Assembly: GCA_030430205.1 (NCBI GenBank)
Contig: JAUIGE010000021.1
Coordinates: 1-64,000 of the forward strand
Source: Bacteroidia bacterium
Lineage (GTDB): Bacteria > Bacteroidota > Bacteroidia > J057
DNA length: 64,000 nucleotides
Reading direction: 5' to 3'
Shown: positions 20,230 through 28,445 of the stretch, one piece after another
How positions within the stretch are numbered: the stretch's first letter is position 1
How the letters are laid out: the number at the start of each line of letters is the position of its first letter
Program-made: the position numbers and the translations under genes
Notes under the pieces: model-generated
What the model saw: the letters and a program-made list of their open reading frames with translations, nothing else
Databases searched by the model: none
What the model was told of the DNA's origin: nothing

Positions 20230-22503
20230 TTAAAATCTGCCAGATAAACCTCCTCCCGGACCAAATCTATTGTCATAGCTGGCCATTAAAGAAAAATTCC
20301 TGAATAGGAAATATTCTACCCCAGCGGACCATGTCGTTTCACTCCTAAAATCGTTTGTTAACTCGTTTACCCAGCCAAAATCTGCCTGGTATTCGAAGTT
20401 CCCGAAAATGGCAGTTCGAGGAAAGATCATAATCGCTCGTCTTAACCTGATTTCAGGTCGTAATTTATTATCCACTCTTACATCAAGATTGAACATAAAT
20501 GGAGTAAAGAGTCGAATACCGACAATAGCGGTTGTTGAAATATCATCCAGACTCTTTTCTATTTCATTTTCTACGTTCACTCCAGCAAATACCCGGAAAT
20601 AGTCGGTTAAATAGCGTTCGTAGGTAAATTCGGCTTCCATATTTTGATTGTAACCGTACTCCGCATTCAGGTTGAACTGGTTTCGGGTATTGGAGGATAC
20701 CAGGTTCAGCCCAGTCATATGGGAAGCAAGATCCGCTACTCCCCACGAGTAATATTTATCCATTTCGTGGATCAATTTTTTTAACGGATAACCTTCCATG
20801 CGCTGGTCACGAGGTGTACCATAACTGTAAACCCGCGCCATACCAGCAACCATATGATAGAGTATATGACAATGGAAGATCCAATCACCAGATTCATTTG
20901 CATCAAATTCTATGGTTACCTTCTGCATAGCGGGGACATTGACCGTGTGTTTTAAAGGGGAGTATTCACCGTTTTTATTAACGACCCGGAAGAAGTGACC
21001 GTGCAGGTGCATAGGATGGTGCATCATGGTAAGGTTGTTTAGCGTTATGCGCACCACCTGTCCCTTCTCGATTTTTATCTTATCCGCCTCGGATATTGGT
21101 ACCCCGTTCATGCTCCAGATGTAACGCCACATGTTTCCTGTAAGATTGAGGAACACCTCTTTGACCGTTTTATTTTGCGAAAAGTTGGTTTTTTCCGGCG
21201 ATTTCAGGTAATCATAATTATATTCCGACCAGATGTTCATGCCACCCATATCGGTGCTATCCTTTGACATTTTCCCACTAATTTGCATAGTATCAGGCAT
21301 CGCCTCATGTTTATGTCCCTTCGTACCAGGATGAACCATTTCCATCTCCATGCCCACTTCTTCATCCATCTGCATGCCCCATTTGGCTTTCATTTTATAA
21401 GGCTCTTCGTTTGAAGGATTTAATTTCATAGCTGGTGCCCCCATACGCATATCCATTTTGGCCATTTTCATCATCATGCCAATTTTATCTGGACGCGGTA
21501 CTATCGGGGCAGGTATAATATCGCCCCTGCCCAGGTAGGCTGATGAATGTCCAGAACCATCCTGGGCCGTGGCCCTGAATTCAATCTTGCCATTTTCAGG
21601 AATGGTGACAATAAAGTCATAGGTTTCTGCTATGGCAATAAAGGTTTTGTTATGTTTGACGGGAACTACATTTAACCCATCAGCCGCTACCAAGAGGGGA
21701 GCTTCACCACCAAAAGTCATCCAGAATTGTGAGGAAGCGGCACCATTAATAATGCGTAAACGTACCTTTTCACCTGGTTCAAATTGCTGATAGTCCTGTA
21801 CTTGCTGGCCATTATTAAGAAAGGCAGGGTAATATATATCGGCAATATCGGCACTTTCCATGCGCTGTCTCCAAAAATTGAGTTGTGCACCTAAACCACC
21901 TCGGGATATAACCTGATTAAGGGGTGTGGCTGTTCCTTTTTTAATATTGTACCACTCATTGCCACGTTTTAAGTTCCGTAATACATTCATTGGCTTTTGA
22001 TTAGTCCAGTCAGAAAGCACCATCACCAATTCTTTATCGTACTCCAGTGTTTCTTCCTTTGGCTCAATTACAATAGAACCATACACGCCACTTTGCTCTT
22101 GCAACATGGTGTGGGAGTGGTACCAATAGGTTCCTGCCTGCTTAAGGGGAAACTCATATTTTTGCGTTTCGCCAGGCCTAATTGGCGGGGTAGTGAGATA
22201 AGGCACCCCATCATAAAAATTAGGTAGCAGTAGTCCATGCCAGTGGACGGAAGTCTCTTCATCCATTTCATTTTTCACATAGATCACAGCATTTCCACCT
22301 TCATTAAAGCGGATGGTGGGGCCGGGAATAGTTCCGTTAACGGTCATGCCAATCATATTTTTCCCAGCTTTATTTACCATTTCCTTATCAATGGTAAGGT
22401 GATATACCATGGTATCGGATTGAGCCACTAAATTGCCGTTAATCGCAATTATCAGTGTCATGAATAATAGGAGTTGCGTTTTGATAGCATTAAATAATTT
22501 CAT
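20230..22503 (-). CDS. Multicopper oxidase (CopA/PcoA-like) fused to an outer-membrane barrel domain
   Basis: A 757-residue secreted protein. Three cupredoxin domains carry the copper ligands: H87-W-H89, H129-S-H131, HPMHLHGH near 495-502 and HCHILYH near 541-547. A Met/His-rich insert (~344-425, with MMMKMAKMDMRMG) resembles the Cu(I)-binding segments of CueO and PcoA and should promote Cu(I) oxidation. The C-terminal ~165 residues (from about 590) alternate polar and aromatic residues in long strands and end GGGLSGRF. They look like a CopB/PcoB-type barrel. In proteobacteria CopA and CopB are separate, so this is a domain fusion. It reads away from the decayed region beyond 22.5 kb. Confidence 0.88.
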   Translation of the reverse strand: MKLFNAIKTQLLLFMTLIIAINGNLVAQSDTMVYHLTIDKEMVNKAGKNMIGMTVNGTIPGPTIRFNEGGNAVIYVKNEMDEETSVHWHGLLLPNFYDGVPYLTTPPIRPGETQKYEFPLKQAGTYWYHSHTMLQEQSGVYGSIVIEPKEETLEYDKELVMVLSDWTNQKPMNVLRNLKRGNEWYNIKKGTATPLNQVISRGGLGAQLNFWRQRMESADIADIYYPAFLNNGQQVQDYQQFEPGEKVRLRIINGAASSQFWMTFGGEAPLLVAADGLNVVPVKHNKTFIAIAETYDFIVTIPENGKIEFRATAQDGSGHSSAYLGRGDIIPAPIVPRPDKIGMMMKMAKMDMRMGAPAMKLNPSNEEPYKMKAKWGMQMDEEVGMEMEMVHPGTKGHKHEAMPDTMQISGKMSKDSTDMGGMNIWSEYNYDYLKSPEKTNFSQNKTVKEVFLNLTGNMWRYIWSMNGVPISEADKIKIEKGQVVRITLNNLTMMHHPMHLHGHFFRVVNKNGEYSPLKHTVNVPAMQKVTIEFDANESGDWIFHCHILYHMVAGMARVYSYGTPRDQRMEGYPLKKLIHEMDKYYSWGVADLASHMTGLNLVSSNTRNQFNLNAEYGYNQNMEAEFTYERYLTDYFRVFAGVNVENEIEKSLDDISTTAIVGIRLFTPFMFNLDVRVDNKLRPEIRLRRAIMIFPRTAIFGNFEYQADFGWVNELTNDFRSETTWSAGVEYFLFRNFSLMASYDNRFGPGGGLSGRF

Positions 22504-22559
22504 CTGTTTGGCTTTGTATTTTTGACTAATTGTAAGGTACTTCTTTCTTAAGACAATAA

Positions 22560-22682
22560 ATTATCAGCCGTATTAAAAACGAATGGGTCAGCTTTTTTGA
22601 AGCTGCTCGTGATCACGGCATTAGTCCAGGCACGATATACAACAGATTAGGTACCAGAGCCAAAAGGGGGGGAGTCTGTTAG
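22560..22682 (+). pseudogene. Helix-turn-helix remnant
   Basis: Forty codons without a start, stop-bounded on both sides, read NEWVSFFEAARDHGISPGTI followed by YNRLGT, a recognisable DNA-binding helix-turn-helix of the type found at the ends of phage and homing-endonuclease proteins. No intact gene surrounds it. I interpret it as debris of a mobile element. Confidence 0.35.
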
Positions 22683-22689
22683 CACGAAT

Positions 22690-22944
22690 TTAGAGCTGAG
22701 ATCTACAAAACCATCTATTTCTACAATCGCAAACGAATTCAAACTGCTTTGAGGAAGAGTTTGAGGCAGTGGTAGTCTTTTTGCAGTTGGTCATAGCTTT
22801 TTTAAGCAGGGGCGCCATATTACGCCACTCAGGGTAGTCAAGGAAGTCTTGAAGGGTTCTGCCTTCCCAGAATTCAGGCAAGTATTGGATAGACTGTTTC
22901 GCCTCTTCAAAGGCGAGACGGTACTGTTCAAAATCTGGATTTAA
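22690..22944 (-). pseudogene. DinD-like (BRO/KilA-N type) N-terminal remnant
   Basis: About 84 codons read LNPDFEQYRLAFEEAKQSI, then PEFWEGRTLQDFLDYPEW and LLKKAMTNCKKT. This matches the opening pattern of DinD (FW-ARELQ-L-Y--W-NF---I-KA--AC). The frame then drifts into unrelated sequence and stops, and no start codon heads the conserved part except an internal TTG. DinD proteins are DNA-damage-induced and often carried on mobile DNA. The rest of 22504-23040 shows nothing else that I can support. Confidence 0.45.
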
Positions 22945-22972
22945 TCACTTTTGAAGTGGGAAGGGTATTTTG

Positions 22973-23010
22973 AACAAAAACCACTCAGGTTGCCCAGAGC
23001 GGTTTTTGTT
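22973..23010. terminator. Bidirectional hairpin terminator candidate
   Basis: Fourteen-base arms (22973-22986 and 22997-23010) pair with one mismatch around a 10-base loop, with A-rich and T-rich flanks on each strand. It would terminate the minus-strand genes ending at 23040. Confidence 0.55.
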
Positions 23011-23039
23011 GTTTTTAACACTGGAAGCAATCAAGGAAT

Positions 23040-23321
23040 TTAGCTGGCAGCTGGTGCCTGTTGTTTGATAAAGGCCTCAAGGAATTCCTTGGGGACTTCA
23101 ACGAGATCTTCACCTTCGGGAATGCTAACTCCCTCACGGTTGTTTTTGGCTACGGTGTAGCCTTGGATGAAAAAACTACCAGATTTGTCCTGGTAGATAG
23201 TAGGACATGACGATTGGTCACATCCGGGCGTGCCGAAATTTTTTTCTAAGGCCCTTTTTAGAATTATGAGTCTATAAAATCTTGAAAATCTTTTGGGTAG
23301 AATCTTTTCATTTGTCCCCAA
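23040..23321 (-). CDS. Small uncharacterised protein with Cys-containing beta-rich C-terminus
   Basis: A 93-residue open frame. The N-terminal ~25 residues are basic and may not be translated; the rest (from NFGTPGCDQSSCPTIYQDKS) looks like a compact beta fold with GCDxxxCPT, FFIQGYTVA and LVEVPKEFLEAF. Short proteins with the pattern Cys-Pro-Thr-Ile-Tyr...Gln-Gly-Tyr occur in actinobacterial regulatory pairs, so it may work with the overlapping upstream gene at 23264-23599. No function is assigned. Confidence 0.45.
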   Translation of the reverse strand: MGTNEKILPKRFSRFYRLIILKRALEKNFGTPGCDQSSCPTIYQDKSGSFFIQGYTVAKNNREGVSIPEGEDLVEVPKEFLEAFIKQQAPAAS

Positions 23322-23599
23322 TTATTTTGAATTAATACAGTCTTGAAAAGCTCTTTTGCATCAAGGCTAAATTTGCTACCCGATTCTTTATCAACCATCT
23401 TTCCTTTGAAAATCATGTAGTTTTTGAAAGCATCATTAATATCGATCGTTGCCAAAATCCTCTTGCGAGCTTCGTTAGACCCTATGCCTCGTTTATCAGC
23501 ATAGGCCTTAAGTCTTTTTCCGTCATCGTGGGTTCGATTAAGTTTGTCTTCTTGGCCTTCATAGCCTCCGATTAGAAACCGAACTCGGGAATCAGTCAA
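23264..23599 (-). CDS. Uncharacterised charged protein, possibly partial
   Basis: A 111-residue open frame overlapping the previous gene by 58 bases in another frame. It is rich in Lys, Arg and Asp, predicted mostly helical (GKRLKAYADKRG, AFKNYMIFKGKMVD), and ends FYPKDFQDFIDS. The large overlap and the decayed surroundings suggest that one of the two frames is truncated or frameshifted. No family recognised. The 216 bases between it and the CBASS effector hold no other open frame. Confidence 0.4.
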   Translation of the reverse strand: MTDSRVRFLIGGYEGQEDKLNRTHDDGKRLKAYADKRGIGSNEARKRILATIDINDAFKNYMIFKGKMVDKESGSKFSLDAKELFKTVLIQNNWGQMKRFYPKDFQDFIDS

Positions 23600-23815
23600 T
23601 TACACGAATTGACACTTTTAAACCGGACACTAGTGAGTTGGGGCCTAAATTTTATGAAGAGTTTGAAACTATAACCATATCCACATTTTTAGCATAAATG
23701 TTGATAACCATAGCTTTATGCAATCGTAATTAGTTTCAAGTTCGTGCTAACAAAAGAAACGTTTGGTTTTGGTTAGGTAGTTTCTTAGTGGTTTTGGTTT
23801 CAAAAAGATAGAAAA

Positions 23816-24946
23816 TTGAGTATTTCATCCATTAAAAATACTGTAAGAAATAGGCTTTGGGGAAAAGCTGCTGGTAGATGTCAATATGAAGGCTGCAATA
23901 TTCCTTTATGGAAAGACAATCTTACAAAGGCAGAATTTAACACATCCTATATAGCTCATATTATTGCAGATAAGCCCACAGGCCCTCGGGGAGATAAAGT
24001 TCTCTCCAAAAAACTAAAAAGTGATATTTCAAATTTAATGCTTCTGTGCGATATCCATCACAGGAAAATTGACATTGACGATGTTGAGGGACATTCTATT
24101 GAACGCCTTCGATCAATGAAAAGATTTCATGAGCAGAGAGTTGAATTACTTTCTTCCATAATGCCAGATAGGCAGAGCCATTTGTTATTCTTTGGTGCAA
24201 ATATTGGGAAACATCAATCACCTCTATCATTTTTAGAAGCTGCAGAGGCTATGGTCTCAGAAAATGGAAGATACCCTGCGGATTCTTATGCCGTTGAAAT
24301 TGGATTGCAAAACAGTAGCTTAAACGATGCAACAACAATATTTTGGGAAGCAGAACAACAAAATTTAATCCACGAATTTAATAGTAAAGTCCTTTTAAAG
24401 ACCCATAAATCTGGCATCAATCATATTTCTGTATTTGCTCTTGCTCCCCAACCTCTGCTTATCCAGCTAGGAATCCTCTTGGGTGAAATAATTTCTGTTG
24501 ATACTTATCAAAGGCTTAAAGAGCCTGTTACTTGGAAATGGCAAAAGGGTGAAATGCCTGTTGAATTTGCACTAAAATACAATGGAAAACTTGGTGAAAA
24601 AGTAGCACTTAAACTTGCCCTTAGCGCCACTATAACCGATTCTCGAATAGAACAAGTCTTAGGATCGACCTGCCCGATTTGGTCTTTATCTCACCCCAAC
24701 CCTCATAACGATTTTTTAAGATCTAAAGCTCATCTTCAGTCTTTTCGTGAAAATATGCGAATGGTATTTGACAAAATAAAGGCGATACATGGAGAAGATG
24801 CAACCATCTTAATATTTCCAGCGATGCCCGTATCAGCGGCAATCGAATTAGGCAGAGTTTGGATGCCCAAGGCTGACTTACCCTTAGAGGTATTTGATCA
24901 AAATAAACTGAATGGAGGATTTTTTTCAACAATAAAAATAAAATAA
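23816..24946 (+). CDS. cap5: CBASS effector: HNH endonuclease with SAVED domain (Cap5-like)
   Basis: A 376-residue two-domain effector. The N-terminal HNH/beta-beta-alpha-metal nuclease has a Cys22/Cys27 zinc pair, His48 in AHIIADKPTGPRGD, and Ser-Asn73-Leu with Cys78 and His81-His82 at the end of the motif. The C-terminal ~230 residues match the SAVED nucleotide-sensor fold by position and by context (SHPNPHNDFLRSKAH; a terminal FPAMPVSAAIELGR). Known Cap5 proteins tetramerise when a cyclic nucleotide binds SAVED and then degrade DNA to abort infection. Translation must begin at TTG (23816), since no ATG precedes the HNH. The CD-NTase starts 13 bases downstream. Confidence 0.85.
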   Translation: MSISSIKNTVRNRLWGKAAGRCQYEGCNIPLWKDNLTKAEFNTSYIAHIIADKPTGPRGDKVLSKKLKSDISNLMLLCDIHHRKIDIDDVEGHSIERLRSMKRFHEQRVELLSSIMPDRQSHLLFFGANIGKHQSPLSFLEAAEAMVSENGRYPADSYAVEIGLQNSSLNDATTIFWEAEQQNLIHEFNSKVLLKTHKSGINHISVFALAPQPLLIQLGILLGEIISVDTYQRLKEPVTWKWQKGEMPVEFALKYNGKLGEKVALKLALSATITDSRIEQVLGSTCPIWSLSHPNPHNDFLRSKAHLQSFRENMRMVFDKIKAIHGEDATILIFPAMPVSAAIELGRVWMPKADLPLEVFDQNKLNGGFFSTIKIK

Positions 24947-24959
24947 TCAAAGTAAAACA

Positions 24960-26171
24960 ATGAATGATTTTCATTTATCAAGCTCTCAAAAAATGCAATA
25001 TTCAAACCTACTTGAAAGAATTGCAGAAGCCCTCGACATCACAAGAACCCAATTTGAAGAAGCTAGAAGTAGATATGAGGCTATTGGAAAATGGCTTGAT
25101 GCTGATAATTCTCCTCTCAAACCATACAACCCTGAAATTGCCCCTCAAGGGTCCTTTAGATTAGGTACAGTCATAAAACCGTTAACAGATGAGGAGCAAT
25201 ATGATGTAGATCTTATTTGTATCCTCTATATAAAGCCAGCCATAATAAGTCAATATCAACTAAAAAAAATGATTGGGGATAGGCTTAAGGAGAGTGACGT
25301 TTACAGGAAAATGCTGGAAGAAGAAAAAAAGAGATGTTGGACATTAATGTATGCCGAGGCAACCCGCTTTCATATGGATCTTTTGCCTGCCCTTTTTGAT
25401 GAAGGATGCGAAATACTTATTTCCTTAGGAGTCCCTAGAGAATATGCTGAAAAAGCATTAGTAATTACCGATAAAGAGCACTTGCAGTATTATGACTATC
25501 ATGCTGATTGGCCTAAAAGCAATCCACTTGGATATGCTGAGTGGTTTAAGGATTCTATGAAAATTCAGCTTGCTGAACGGAAAAAATCCTATGCAATCGA
25601 AATTAGAGCCAGTGTTGAGGAAATACAAGATTATGAAGTCAAAACGCCTCTTCAAAGAGTCATTCAACTTTTCAAGCGACATAGAGATGTAATGTTTGGT
25701 GATGATGAAGATAAACCTATTTCAATCATTATTACAACACTTGCTACACAGGCATACGATAATGAGGAGAACATTTTTGACGCACTATCAAATATTTTGG
25801 ATAAGATGCCAGCATTTATCTTGACGACACCAAGCGGCAAAAAAGTTATTCCTAACCCCGTTGATCCAAGAGAAAATTTTGCAGATCGCTGGACTCCTAC
25901 AAAGGAAAGGAATTTTTATGCTTGGTTAATGAAAGCCAAACAGGATTTGGTTATTTTAAATAAAAAACTGGGATTTGTTGAGATTGGAAATGATCTAAAG
26001 ACATCTTTGGGAGATAAGGTAGTTACAAAAGCCCTCAATAGTCTTGGAACCCAAATGAGAGAGCAAAGGGAAAATGGTAATCTGTTTGTACAACCTGGCG
26101 TGGCCCAAATTACTTCTGATTCAACTAAAGGTAAGGTAATACCAAACCATACATTTCATGGGAAAATCTGA
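24960..26171 (+). CDS. CBASS CD-NTase (cGAS/DncV-like nucleotidyltransferase)
   Basis: Cyclic oligonucleotide synthase of 403 residues. The nucleotidyltransferase signature is complete: QG64-S65-FRLGT, then Asp82-x-Asp84 (YDVDL) and the third carboxylate Asp140 (FHMDLLP). A helical C-terminal domain follows. On phage infection such enzymes make the second messenger that activates the SAVED effector encoded just upstream. HNH-SAVED effectors usually accompany clade D or G CD-NTases; I cannot fix the clade or the product by eye. Its stop overlaps the start of the E2 gene by 14 bases, indicating translational coupling. Confidence 0.9.
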   Translation: MNDFHLSSSQKMQYSNLLERIAEALDITRTQFEEARSRYEAIGKWLDADNSPLKPYNPEIAPQGSFRLGTVIKPLTDEEQYDVDLICILYIKPAIISQYQLKKMIGDRLKESDVYRKMLEEEKKRCWTLMYAEATRFHMDLLPALFDEGCEILISLGVPREYAEKALVITDKEHLQYYDYHADWPKSNPLGYAEWFKDSMKIQLAERKKSYAIEIRASVEEIQDYEVKTPLQRVIQLFKRHRDVMFGDDEDKPISIIITTLATQAYDNEENIFDALSNILDKMPAFILTTPSGKKVIPNPVDPRENFADRWTPTKERNFYAWLMKAKQDLVILNKKLGFVEIGNDLKTSLGDKVVTKALNSLGTQMREQRENGNLFVQPGVAQITSDSTKGKVIPNHTFHGKI

Positions 26172-26547
26172 AATGAGTCAGCTTTCAATTGCAAAGCAAA
26201 AAATGCTTCTTTGTCGTCTTTTTCCAGGAAAAAGTAGTGGATCACAAAGTTCACTTACTTGGACTGGACCCGTTTGGCCAAGTCCATTGTCAGTTACTTA
26301 TGATGTTCAAATAAAGTACACGCTTGGGAAGGCTCCTAAGGTTTTTGTTCTTTCTCCCGAGTTAATAGAAGCGAATCCCAAAATCCCTCATAGGTATGAT
26401 GATGGGTCACTTTGCTTGTATTTTGGGAAGGATTGGAATGCGGGTAAATATATTGCTCTTACCATTTTACCTTGGGCAACCGAATGGCTCCGACATTATG
26501 AATTTTGGCAGTTAACAGGAACTTGGAATGGAGGTGGTACTCATTAA
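26158..26547 (+). CDS. CBASS stand-alone E2-like protein (type II-short)
   Basis: A 129-residue ubiquitin-conjugating-enzyme-like protein. The catalytic region reads HRYDDGSLCLYF with presumed catalytic Cys86. The tail WATEWLRHYEFWQLTGTWN followed by GGG is characteristic of bacterial E2 proteins in CBASS. Full type II systems have a fused E1-E2 (Cap2) plus the peptidase Cap3; here only an E2 is present, as in the type II-short class, where the E2 modifies the CD-NTase to prime it. Starts at 26158 or 26173 are both possible; the first gives the overlap with the CD-NTase. Confidence 0.8.
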   Translation: MGKSEMSQLSIAKQKMLLCRLFPGKSSGSQSSLTWTGPVWPSPLSVTYDVQIKYTLGKAPKVFVLSPELIEANPKIPHRYDDGSLCLYFGKDWNAGKYIALTILPWATEWLRHYEFWQLTGTWNGGGTH

Positions 26548-26554
26548 TGATCCA

Positions 26555-26604
26555 GCAAGATTGCAAACCCACAGTAGACTGTTACAGTGGGTTTGCACCT
26601 TGCC
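26555..26604 (+). terminator. Long hairpin after the CBASS operon
   Basis: GCAAACCCAC (26563-26572) pairs with GTGGGTTTGC (26587-26596), and outer GCAAG/CTTGC bases extend the stem. It starts 8 bases after the E2 stop. No T-run follows, so it may protect or end the transcript with a factor. Confidence 0.5.
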
Positions 26605-26696
26605 AGGGGAGGCCCTGGACCCTAATGTCGTATTCCAACTTAAAGCTTAGTTGAGTAGGTGATTATTTTATCTCCGCGTAAAACCACTTACAACGC

Positions 26697-26936
26697 TTAC
26701 CCCAATTTCCTAGACCACCAAACGGGGAGTTTGAGGTGGATAGGTTGCCAGGTTGTATGAATGGTAGATTTGATGACCTCATTGTGTAGCAACTCATCCA
26801 ATACAAAAGTAGCTTCTCTGACTGAGACATCCATCACCTCTGAGTAAAAAGGGATATATCGCTGTTTCTTATACAATGGTTGCAGGTGTTCAAAATGTTG
26901 AACTAAATCGCCTCCGGCGATAGTCTCTCCAAACAT
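26697..26936 (-). CDS. Short unassigned open frame in a decayed region
   Basis: A 79-residue frame (HFEHLQPLYKKQRYIPFYSE, then a helix-turn-helix-like VSVREATFVLDELLHNEVI). The second half resembles the C-terminal winged-helix of Fic-family or transcriptional regulators, so this may be the tail of a lost gene. It has an ATG but no clear upstream partner. The rest of 26605-27480 holds only the IS91 remnant and repeats. Confidence 0.3.
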   Translation of the reverse strand: MFGETIAGGDLVQHFEHLQPLYKKQRYIPFYSEVMDVSVREATFVLDELLHNEVIKSTIHTTWQPIHLKLPVWWSRKLG

Positions 26937-27002
26937 TAGCTTCGCCCTAAGTCGCTTTGACTGGCATGTATTCTGTGTTAATTCTAGCCATTTGAATCGT
27001 AA

Positions 27003-27212
27003 TGGGTTCTGGCTAGAAAGGTATTAGGACAGAAAAGCCTACAACCAACAATACCCAAACTCGGCTGGCAACAATTACTCGATCAAATCACCGGAACCAA
27101 TCCGTTACAATGTCCATCCTGCCCAAATGGAAAGATGAGAACCCAACAAATCCTACAGCCAAGAGCTCCTCCCCATACCAGAAGCAGCCATACTTCCGCC
27201 ACTACTATATAA
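27003..27212 (+). pseudogene. IS91-family transposase C-terminal remnant
   Basis: Sixty-nine stop-free codons ending at 27212 read KLGWQQLLDQITGTNPLQCP followed by SCPNGKM. This is the C-terminal zinc-finger-like part of IS91 transposases (LxWQxRL...CPxCxxGKM). Just upstream, another frame reads RNGFWL, like the family's YGFL-NR motif, so a frameshift separates the pieces. The N-terminal HUH nuclease is absent; the element is dead. Confidence 0.6.
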
Positions 27213-27460
27213 CCGATTGATCTTCATTCGGTAGAAAACCCTTTTGCCACATGACAAAGAATAGGCATTTCTACCACGTGCATCCCAAAAATACATGCCC
27301 TACGCTGGGATATTTTTACACAGCTTATTATATTGGTGTGATAATAACGGACCATGACCCAAATACAAACCAACCCTTTTACCCTATTCAATACCCATAA
27401 GACTAACGGCAGAGGCGACTCCGTTCAACGCGATTTACAGCAGACATCGCCTACGGCGAC

Positions 27461-27483
27461 GAACTTTTGTAAATCTTAATGTT
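27461..27483 (+). repeat. 23-bp direct repeat, left copy
   Basis: This 23-base stretch recurs exactly at 28223-28245, on the other side of the methyltransferase gene. It ends in GTT, which begins the cassette-like boundary GTTGTGCCT at 27481. Confidence 0.8.
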
Positions 27484-27513
27484 GTGCCTCACCTAAAAAG
27501 ACGACATAGAAAA

Positions 27514-28143
27514 ATGGAAAACTTTGACCGCAAAAAACATTGGGAAAACATCTATCAGACAAAGGATTTGAAAGACGTTAGTTGGTTTCAACCGACACCA
27601 GAAACTTCGTTGGACTTCTTTAAGCAATTCAAAGTGCCGACAACTGCAAAAGTGATTGACATTGGCGGTGGCGACAGTTTTTTAGTTGACCATTTACTTG
27701 ACCTGGGTTATCAAGACATTTCAGTTCTCGACATTTCTACGGCAGCAATTGACAAAGCAAAAAAACGACTTGGCGACAAAGCAAAAAACGTGAAATGGAT
27801 AGTTGCAGATGCAGCGACTTTCAAGCCAACAGAGAAATATGACTTTTGGCACGACCGTGCTGCATTTCACTTTTTGACCAACGAACAGGAAATTTCAAGC
27901 TATTTACAAACGGCTCAAGAAAATATAAACCCGACAGGTGTTTTCGTAATCGGAACATTTTCTGAACACGGACCCAAAAAATGTAGCGGATTAGAAATTA
28001 AGCAATATTCTGAAACGTCAATGACCGATCGACTCAAAATATTTTTTGAAAAAATTAAGTGCATAACGGTTGACCATAAGACACCGTTTGACACCATTCA
28101 GAACTTTGTTTTTTGTAGTTTTAGAAAAATACAAACAGCTTGA
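27514..28143 (+). CDS. Class I SAM-dependent methyltransferase in a cassette-like unit
   Basis: A 209-residue methyltransferase; I use the ATG at 27514 (MENFDRKKHWENIY) rather than the GTG at 27484, which lies inside the boundary repeat. Motif I is VIDIGGGDSFLVDHLL, followed by the acidic strand SVLDIST, then IVADAATF and WHDRAAFHFL. The family (WFQPTPETSLDFF start) is widespread and its small-molecule substrate unknown. It stands alone between a 23-bp direct repeat and an attC-like hairpin, with no operon partner, a setting typical of a mobile gene cassette. Confidence 0.85.
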   Translation: MENFDRKKHWENIYQTKDLKDVSWFQPTPETSLDFFKQFKVPTTAKVIDIGGGDSFLVDHLLDLGYQDISVLDISTAAIDKAKKRLGDKAKNVKWIVADAATFKPTEKYDFWHDRAAFHFLTNEQEISSYLQTAQENINPTGVFVIGTFSEHGPKKCSGLEIKQYSETSMTDRLKIFFEKIKCITVDHKTPFDTIQNFVFCSFRKIQTA

Positions 28144-28164
28144 CACAACTTGAAAAAAAGGCGA

Positions 28165-28226
28165 AGGCACAACAAAACCTATACGCAATGCCCTTCGGGA
28201 CACTGCGAATAGCTAAACCGTTGAAC
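28165..28226 (+). other. attC-like recombination site downstream of the methyltransferase
   Basis: AGGCACAAC (28165-28173) is the exact reverse complement of GTTGTGCCT at the 5' edge of the unit (27481-27489). An imperfect hairpin at 28179-28212 follows (CTAT, CGCA and CCC pair with GGG, TGCG and ATAG, with unpaired bases between), then GTTGAAC (28220-28226), which fits GTTRRRY. This is the layout of an integron cassette with a split attC site. No integron integrase is in the window. Confidence 0.45.
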
Positions 28227-28245
28227 TTTTGTAAATCTTAATGTT
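28223..28245 (+). repeat. 23-bp direct repeat, right copy
   Basis: Exact copy of 27461-27483. The two copies bracket the methyltransferase gene and its hairpin, so the unit could have been inserted or duplicated with this sequence. Confidence 0.8.
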
Positions 28246-28376
28246 TTAAGAAATTATAAGCGGCATCTACTGTTGATAATACTTCACTTAAAGGGACAAA
28301 GGCTTGAGACGATCTTATGAAAGGGAGTTGTTTGGGTGTGTAAATTCTCCCCTTGGGCTTTTTAGAACATAACGAT
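28238..28376 (-). pseudogene. Short coding remnant related to sequence at 35.3 kb
   Basis: A stop-free minus-strand stretch reads KKPKGRIYTPKQLPFIRSSQ and AFVPLSEVLSTVDAAYNF before TAA. A closely related KPKGRIC segment occurs at about 35296-35340, on the same strand, at the other end of the Cus-like operon. No start and no family are recognised. Confidence 0.35.
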
Positions 28377-28395
28377 TTAAAAAAATATCAAATGA

Positions 28396-28424
28396 GCCCC
28401 TCTGAAAGATAATTTCAGAGGGGC
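28396..28424. terminator. Intrinsic terminator of the cusA operon
   Basis: GCCCCTCTGAAA (28396-28407) pairs perfectly with 28413-28424 over a 5-base loop, with T/A-rich flanks on both strands. It lies 22 bases beyond the stop of the minus-strand cusA-like gene, and could also stop plus-strand transcription from the methyltransferase. Confidence 0.75.
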
Positions 28425-28445
28425 TTGTATTTAGCTAGACAATAA

